Shown: piece after piece, positions 57,611 to 64,000 of the stretch
Layout of the letters: each line of letters opens with the position of its first letter
Numbering within the stretch: position 1 is the first letter of the stretch
NCBI GenBank assembly: GCA_035079385.1
Contig: JAVHKY010000054.1
Span: 18,952,001 to 19,016,000, forward strand
DNA from: Aspidiotus rigidus
Taxonomy: Eukaryota; Arthropoda; Insecta; Hemiptera; Diaspididae
Reading direction: 5' to 3'
DNA: 64,000 nucleotides
Position numbers and translations under genes: made by a program
Notes under the pieces: model-generated
Told to the model about the DNA's origin: nothing
The model's input: the letters and a program-made list of their open reading frames with translations, nothing else
The model's database searches: none

Positions 57611-58838
57611 ATTTATTGTGATTGTCACAAGTTCTAGACTGGTGGACGAATCATGAAAATGGCCAATTTTTGCTTTCCAACATTATTTCTTGAGACATTT
57701 GGGCAACCATCAATTATAAGGGTAAAAACACTCGCTGAATCCGAATTTCATGGTTGCCAAGTCAAATTTTGCCTCCTTAAGGCCGAAATCCAAGATGGCG
57801 GCGAAACTCATTTCATTTCTGTTTCAAGGTGAAACCGAAGGTTGTAATATTTTTTTTTTTTTTTTGGGGGGGGGGGGGGGAGGTTGCTGGTGTACAGAAT
57901 TGCGTCTTCAAACTCTGCTTGAGACATTGGAAATTGATCAGGTTAAAATCACAGAGCTTTCTTTCAACTGCATTATATACTATCAAAACAGAGCATATGT
58001 ATTTCAAAATTAGTCCGTAGAAAAAAGATGAACTGTAAAATAAAAAGAATTGTTTAAAATTGTAGCTCGAATAACTTTATTGATAAAGAATCATATTTTT
58101 TAAAGGGAGAAAGGAAAAAGAACTAATAAGAGACAAGCATGTTTGTGAGAACATAACCACAGGACCCAAGTATCTCGACTTTTGATTCCCAGGCAGGCTC
58201 ATGATGGTCGTTTTGATTTTCCCGGGTCAAAAAACCATAGGAACGATACCCTACACTCTAGCATTATATTGCCAATAAATTTGGCCTTAATTTGACCCAA
58301 ATTTGGGTCCTCATCTTGGCTGTATGTGATCCCAATATCTCAAGTAGAGTTCGAAGAGCCAATTCTGTACACCAGACACTCCTCCCCCTCTCTAAAAGAA
58401 AAGAATTACGATTTTCTGTATTACCTTCAAACAGAAATGAAATGAGTTTGGCCGCCATCTTGGATTTGGGCCATAAGGAGGCAAAATTCGACTTGGCAAT
58501 TATGAAATTCGGATTCAGCGAGTGTTTTACCCCTACAACCGATGGTTGCCAAAATGTCTCAAGAATAAAGATGCATTTCAAGAAAAAGTCCACCTGTCTA
58601 TTAGGCCTGCATGGCGCGCAGAATTGCGTGTTTATCGATTGCTTTGACGCGCCGACGATATCCCTTTCAGTTCCCACTGAACCAAGCCGAATCAATTCGG
58701 ATGGGTTCGTAAGGATGCTCAATACGCGTAATGGGCAGCAACTTTGCACAATACGCGTAATGAGGAGCACGTCTGCTTATTACGCGTATCGAGCAATTTT
58801 ACTGCTCATTTCGCGAATTCAGCGCAACATATATAGCC

Positions 58839-58990
58839 TGAAAGATACCCCCTCGAGTAACTAGATGTGCAATGTGTCATACAGAAATTAACTTAGCCCC
58901 TTCAATCAAGCAGATATGCAACACTTCAAACAACGAGAGACTCAGAACGTCCTTCTAAGGTATTTTATGTCCTCCTCCTATCATATACAG
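58839..58990 (+). repeat. Satellite monomer, right half
   Basis: 'Tagcctgaaagataccccct', 'cttagccccttcaatcaagc' and 'cgtccttctaaggtatttta' match the 26.6-28.3 kb array and resume after fold-back element 2. Confidence 0.75.
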
Positions 58991-59039
58991 CTCGGGAGGC
59001 GTTCAGCATTGTGAAGTCACAATCCCATGAAATCATGAG

Positions 59040-59286
59040 TCAATTTTTTTTTCTAAGTCTCTTCCTATCATATATAACTTAGGGGTGGGACCCGTGACGT
59101 CGTGGATCAGTTTTTCTCAAGTTCCCCTCTCATTATATATAGCGCGAAAGTGTGGGCCTGCGACATCATAATTTGATGACGTCATAGGTCGGCCTTGCGA
59201 CGTCACAATCTACAATTTTTAGATCCGCGTTCCCCATAAAACAGGTTCCCTGCCAGCCCTTGTTCAACTTCGTTAAATAACCCGTG
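59040..59286 (+). repeat. CRE-rich module and element fragment
   Basis: 'Tttgatgacgtcataggtc' and 'ttgcgacgtcac', as at 29.1 kb, followed by 'ccccataaaacaggttccct', one terminus of the TTAA-bounded family. Confidence 0.65.
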
Positions 59287-59872
59287 TTAACAGGGAACCT
59301 GTTTTATGGGAGGCTTTTTCAGAAATTTGCTGTGCGCCGTCCAACAAAAAACTTGGAAAAATTTTGACTCTCGAGTCATATATGATAGGAGGGGGACTTG
59401 GAAAAATTTCAACTCTCGATCTATATATGATAGGAGGGGGACATGGAAAAATTTCTAATCTCGAGGCATATATGATAGGAAGGGGACATGGAAAAAATTC
59501 GACTCTCGAGCCATATATGATAGGAGGGGGACTTGGAAAAATTTCAACTCTCGAGCTATCATATATAGCTGGAGATTCGAGAAAAATTTAGATTCTCAAA
59601 CTATATCATACTAGGCTTATAGTAGGTCTAGGCCTTCTTTAGACTAGCTTTATCTAGGTCTAGGCTTCCTTGAATTTTCAATACCAAATCCCATTTGACT
59701 CATAAAACAGGTTTCCTGCGTTCCTCGTTTAACTTCGTTAAGGAAGCCGTCGTTTTTCTAAGTCCCCCTCCTATCATACATGGCTCGAGAGTCAAAATTT
59801 TTCCAAGTTTTTTGCTGGACGGCGCACGACAAATTTCTCAAAAAGGCCCCCATAAAACAGGTTCCCTGTTAA
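59287..59872 (+). mobile_element. TTAA-bounded element with 45-bp minisatellite (copy 2)
   Basis: Starts with TTAA and CAGGGAACCTGTTTTATGGG, ends with the inverted sequence and TTAA at 59869-59872. Inside are five units of 'gacttggaaaaatttcgactc', 'tcgagctatatatgatagga' type, plus the 'ggcttccttgaattttcaat' segment. Terminal similarity covers about 80 bp including the GC-rich box. Confidence 0.75.
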
Positions 59873-60316
59873 AATTTCAACTCTTGAGCTATATATCATA
59901 GGAGAGGGACTTGGAAAAATTTGGACTCCTAAGCTGTATATGATAGGTCACTCAGAAAAAATGACGGCTTCCTTAACGAAGTTAAACGAGGAACGCAAGG
60001 AACCTGTTATTTTTCCAAGTCCCCCTTCTATTATGTATAGCTCGAGAGTCGAAAATTTTCCAAGTCCCCCTCCTATCATATATAGCTCCAGAGTCGAAAT
60101 TTTTCCAAGTCCCCCTTCTATCATATATAGCTCGAGAGTCGAAATTTTTCCAAGTCCCCCTCCTATCATATATAGCTCGAGAATCGAAATTTTTCCAAGT
60201 CCCTCTCCTATCATATATGGCTCGAGGGTCGAAATTTTTCTAAGTTTTTCGCTGGACGGCGCACGGCGCACGGCAGATTTCTCAAATAGCCCCCCATAAA
60301 ACAGGTTCCCTGTTAA
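59873..60316 (-). repeat. 45-bp minisatellite array (minus units) ending in a TTAA terminus
   Basis: About six near-identical units at 60015-60235, the GC-rich box at 60245-60275, then the inverted terminus and TTAA at 60313-60316. The matching left end is missing or eroded. Confidence 0.8.
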
Positions 60317-60896
60317 AATTAATTCCTGAAATATATAAGATACGAGATGGACTTGGAAAATTTTCACTCTTGAAGGAGGGGACTTAAGACAATTTCGACT
60401 TCTGAGCTATATATGATAGGAGGAGGCTTGAAAAAATGTCAACTATCGAGCTATATATGATAAGCGGGGAACTTGGAAAAAATTTCGACTCTCGAGCCAT
60501 GTATGATAGGAATTTTTCCAAGTCCCCCCCCCCTCTCTATCATATATAGCTCGATAGTAAACATTTTTCCAAGTCCTCCTCCTATCTTATATAGCTCGAG
60601 ATTCGAGAAAAATTTCGACTCTCAAACTATATTACACTAGGCTTATAGTAAGTCTAGGCCTTCTTTATATTAGCTTTATCTAGGTCTAGGCTTCCTTGAA
60701 TTCTCAATACCAAATCTTATATGACTCATAAAACAGGTTCCCTGCGTTCCTCGTTTAACTTCGTAAAGGAAGCCGTCGTTTTTCTAAGTCTCCCTCCTAT
60801 CATATTATATGGAGCTTGGGGGCGGGGCATATGAAGTCACAATCTGATTTTTTTCTAAGTCTCCCTTCTATCATGTATAGCTTGGAGGTCGACATT
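60317..60896. repeat. Diverged 45-bp units and element fragments in both orientations
   Basis: Units in + orientation (60395-60510) and - orientation (60515-60620), the 'ctaggcttccttgaatt' segment (60683) and 'ggttccctgcgttcctcg' (60737). Confidence 0.7.
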
Positions 60897-61430
60897 TTAA
60901 CAGGGAACCTGTTTTATGGGGGGCTATTTGAGAAATCTGCCGTCCGCCGTCCGCCGTGCGCCGTCCAGCGAAAAACTTAGAAAAATTTCGACCCTCGAGC
61001 CATATATGATAGGAGAGGGACTTGGAAAAATTTCGACTCTCGAGCTATATATGATAGGAGGGGGACTTAGAAAAAATTTCGACTCTCGAGCTATAGATGA
61101 TAGGAGGGGAACTTAGAAAAATTTCGACTCTCGAGCTATAGATGATAGGAGGGGGACTTGGAAAAATTTCGACTCTCGAGCTATATATGATAGGAGGGGG
61201 ACTTAGAAAAATTTCGACTCTCGAGCTATATATGATAGAAGGGGGACTTAGAAAAATTTCGACTCTCGAGCCATATATGATAGGAGAGGGACTTAGAAAA
61301 ATTTCGACTCTCGAGCTATATATGATCTAGGCTTCCTTGAATTTTCAATACCAAATCTCATTCGAATCATAAAACAGGTTCCCTGCGTTCCTCGTTTAAC
61401 TTCGTTAAGGAAGCCGTCATTTTTTTAAAG
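60897..61430 (+). repeat. TTAA terminus followed by the longest 45-bp array
   Basis: TTAA at 60897-60900 and the terminus, the GC-rich box with repeated GCCGTCC/GCCGTGC (60940-60970), then eight units (60970-61326) differing by only a few bases. Ends with the 'ggcttccttgaattttcaat' segment and 'taacttcgttaaggaagcc'. No inverted right terminus. Confidence 0.85.
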
Positions 61431-61682
61431 TCCTTCTCCTATCTTACATAGCTCCAAAGCCCAAGCCCGTGACATCACAATTTGATGATGTCAAATGACG
61501 TCAGACCCCACGTGGTTCTTTTCGGCGGTATCAGTTGTCACATGTGTGCGTCTTATGCGTGTTACGAGTTGTCTTTTGCTCTGAATATTGAACCCTGTAG
61601 GAGTATTTAAAAGCTGTAGTCAACAAAAAGCCTACCAAAACAAGGGCTCTTGTATTTGAACCAATTCTCAACTTCTATACTG

Positions 61683-62242
61683 CATGTTAAAAGAAAAGAA
61701 TCACGTAGACGCGTAACGAATATTTTCATCTCGTTACCTCACCAAAATATGGAGGAAGCTAAAACATTACACGCTTTCAAAACTGCGTCATATCTACAAT
61801 TTCACGTCTCACAATGCTTCCTCTTCACCATCCGCTGCAGGAAATGATCTGAACAACCGCGAATCGGCGTCATAAATTTACCTTCCCTTTAGTCATCATT
61901 TTGTTATAGACCTGATGATGGTCGTCACGCACGGTCGAAACCGGTTGTAATCTTAATATTATTTTAATCTCGTGATTATTTTTCGATATTTTTCGATTTT
62001 ATTTATTTTATAGTTGTGACATTTTCTGATTTTGTCCTAGGCTATTCTGACTTATTGTTTATTCCTTCTAAATTTCCCAGTTTTTTATTTATTTTCACCT
62101 TTTGCTTTTCCAATTTTATTTTAATTTGTTTTTGATTTTTCCACTACCTTTCTAAATTCGATTACGCTAATTATTTATTTTGGTGAGGTTACGAGATTAA
62201 AATATTCGTTACGCGTATGTGACTCTCTTCTTTTAACGTATG
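61683..62242 (+). mobile_element. Inverted-repeat element with PLE-like 3' motif inside
   Basis: Left arm 61683-61749 and right arm 62176-62242 are ~67-bp inverted copies sharing 'acgcgtaacgaatatttt' and 'acctcaccaaaata'. Between them at 61911-61946 lies CTGATGAT, a GGTCGT/ACGGTC stem, GAA and the palindrome ACCGGT. No coding region. Confidence 0.7.
61911..61946 (+). ncRNA. Hammerhead-like motif, different family
   Basis: Same layout as the PLE motifs but a different stem and palindrome (ACCGGT instead of AGCGCT); contains CUGAUGA exactly. Confidence 0.4.
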
Positions 62243-62314
62243 ATGGCGCGTACTTTCGAAGACTCCGTTGCACCCTGTTAGAGTGGAGCTAGTTCATTCT
62301 TTCAATTTTTTGTA

Positions 62315-62470
62315 CTGCTGACTAGGCGATGGGCCATAGTATCGAAAGCCACTAGTTTGTGAGAAGTGGGGTAAAACTTATCAGTGATCGTGGCCTTTCT
62401 ATAAATGCTAAATTCGTGATGCCTATTTTCAATAGTGATGGAGAAATCTCTCTCTTAGATGGACGTTCTG
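62315..62470 (-). pseudogene. PLE RT thumb fragment, third lineage
   Basis: On the - strand: SITIENRHHEFSIYRKATITD, then YPTSHKLVAFDTMAHRL. This is the 'YRKxTxTD...HKxAxFxxxxHR' region after the RT core. It differs from both other lineages. Only about 45 codons remain. Confidence 0.6.
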
Positions 62471-62690
62471 AGTCTTATGAACGAACTAAGTTTATTATAT
62501 TGAAAGCCTTGCATGTCTGGCTCATTGAAGGGGCTAAGCCAATTGGTGTACAAAGCATTGCATGTCTAGTTACTTGAAGAGGCTGTCTCAATGAGGGTCA
62601 TATAATGTATTATTTTTCAACCCACAGGTTCCCTGCGTTTCTCATTCAACATCGTTAAGGAAGCCGTTGCGTCGTTTTTTCTGACCCCTT
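62471..62690 (-). repeat. Satellite monomer and TTAA-family fragment, inverted
   Basis: 'Ggctcattgaaggggctaag' and 'ccaattggtgtacaaagcat' are the satellite monomer in reverse. 'Ggttccctgcgtttctc' at 62628 belongs to the composite repeat. Confidence 0.65.
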
Positions 62691-64000
62691 CTTCACCTCT
62701 GGAGCTCGAAAGAAACAATTTTCTAATTTGCCTTCTTTTTACAAATGGCTCAAAGACCGATATTTGTTCGTTCTCTTTCTCCTCTAACTGCCAGAGGTCA
62801 AATTCGGGGTTTAGAAACGATACCCTCCCCCTAGTGCGTATTCGTGTTTGATCACCCATGTAGTGAACTTTTTTGGGGGTATAAAAAGTCTTCAAATATT
62901 TTTGGACCTCCTCCCCTCCCAGTGCGAAAGAAATTTCTAAACGTTACATTATTGAAGTTAAAAATTCCGATATTAGCAAATTTTCTCATTCGAAATAGCT
63001 TCGTTGAGAATTTGTGACGCGACATTGGGCGAGTATCCGTAGAAATGTGTGACGTATAAATTACGGAATCCGCAAAAATTTCAGCGAAGTACAAGACGAA
63101 CTGGGTTGAACGTCGTAGGTCAACAACCCGCTTCAGAATGAATAGGAGGAAATGAGAAAGTAAAAAAATTATGGCGCAATAAGGACGTATAGAAATCATT
63201 CATTATAATTACATGTAAACGTACAAAAGGAGAGGGTATAGGGATATTTCATTGAGTATTCTCGTCTCGAGGAAGGAGTAATTTGGTATTAAAACGGAAA
63301 TGGTACAGGTTTGAAAACTTGACAAGATTATCTTACTACATTTTTGAGTAGTTTCAGGACATCATAAACGATTTCTGTAAAATTACAAATGGTTGAGCAC
63401 TCTGCCCATCGCTTTGAATAAAACTAACGGCTAGCAGAACCCTCCAAAACTCTTATGCACAGTGCTCACATCTGACTGATGAGATCCGCAAGAAAGCCCT
63501 ACCACCAACGTACCTCTCTTCTTCTAATTCGTTCTCTGCACGTACAACTCCACGAAAGCAGGGGTTGGCCACCGGTCTCTACTAACGATTTTTGAGCCAG
63601 ACCACCCCATAGTAGTGTCGACTACCTTCTACTTAATCTATTTGTAGTAGCGCCTCTCATCAGTTGCCAAAATGCCCTCCAGCCACGGCCTTCATTCAAT
63701 CAATGTCGACAATATATGACACAGGAGGCTAAGCATGCACTCAGCTCCATGCTCTGATCCACCGGCCACGCTCACCCCAACAGAAATTAAAGCTGCCTCA
63801 GCGTGTCGATCAATTCGTTGATACAACCAACCTTGGTCACTGGAACTTCAACAACTAATGCTTTCTCATCAAGCAAGATTCGATTGTAGCTGCTCAAGTG
63901 GTCTGACTAGTCCATTGAAGTCACATGTCTACTGTGTACTTCATGACTGAGAGTTGACACTGGATGCCAAAAACTAAACATACGCGATGTTGTTGTGGAA
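62691..64000. other. Unassigned sequence
   Basis: No domain, exon pair or repeat copy could be recognised. The - frames at 62617-62895 and 62852-63199 have no matches. Confidence 0.4.

Larger units (their letters stand above)
56815..58838 (+). mobile_element. Fold-back element 2
   Basis: Outer arms 56815-56930 and 58715-58838 are inverted copies rich in TACGCGTA words ('attacgcgtaatgagc'). The inner arm continues at 57645-57930 against 58310-58600, sharing 'cactcgctgaatccgaattt', 'tccaagatggcgg' and 'ctcatttcatttctgttt'. The spacer is 57960-58290. The left arm is split by SINE sequence (about 56950-57640). The element sits inside a satellite monomer, both ends reading '(t)atatgttrcgct'. Non-coding. 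Confidence 0.8.

Noticed and set aside
58264..58770. 168-codon minus frame
   Set aside because: Coincides with the inverted arm of fold-back element 2; the other arm does not preserve the frame.
59364..61330. Long repetitive frames with LGKISTLELYMIGG-type units
   Set aside because: Produced by the 45-bp minisatellite, whose length keeps frames open; no start context, appears on both strands and in non-coding element interiors.

Overview
The window is nuclear DNA from an animal, most likely an arthropod. One spliced host gene is recognisable: a fatty acid transport protein / very-long-chain acyl-CoA synthetase (SLC27A/FATP family) on the + strand. Eleven exons lie between 24491 and 36957 with GT-AG junctions and consistent phases. 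They encode about 589 residues ending at a natural stop. About 50 N-terminal residues are missing, so the first coding exon lies upstream of 24491 and was not identified.

Most of the rest is mobile or repetitive DNA. The dominant family is Penelope-like retroelements (PLEs) with reverse transcriptase and a C-terminal GIY-YIG nuclease: fragments at 6.4-6.8, 10.6-11.0, 11.4-13.1, 15.2-18.5, 21.2-24.3, 47.5-52.95 and 62.3 kb. At least three lineages are present and all copies are broken. The best is 51118-52955, with a 575-codon open frame. Four times, 5'-truncated copies abut head to head. Copies end in a short motif with hammerhead-ribozyme-like features.

Other retroelements are a BEL/Pao gag-protease remnant (6.8-7.7 kb), two degenerate non-LTR elements (18.6-19.6 and 39.0-40.05 kb), tRNA-derived SINE copies (26.4, 57.1 and 57.5 kb) and a poly(A) insertion with a 14-bp target duplication (27.15 kb).

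DNA-type elements are two long fold-back elements (7.85-10.39 kb, whose centre carries a Helitron-helicase/OTU-like remnant, and 56.8-58.8 kb), a hAT-type MITE with an 8-bp duplication in the FATP intron, two MITEs flanked by TA, and a family of TTAA-bounded elements filled with a 45-bp minisatellite (53.1-53.7 and 59.3-61.4 kb). Degenerate 45-bp units are scattered over much of the window. A separate ~295-bp two-monomer satellite occupies the large FATP intron (26.6-28.3 kb).

Layout: 1-1.1 kb unassigned; 1.6-3.8 kb pyrimidine-rich degenerate tandem repeat; 3.8-6.4 kb unassigned; 6.4-24.4 kb transposon accumulation; 24.5-37 kb FATP; 37-38 kb probable 3' UTR; 39-40 kb LINE remnant; 40-46.6 kb AT-rich with MITEs; 46.7-53 kb repeat and PLE cluster; 53-62.7 kb minisatellite and fold-back elements; 62.7-64 kb unassigned. 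No rRNA, functional tRNA or CRISPR array was seen.
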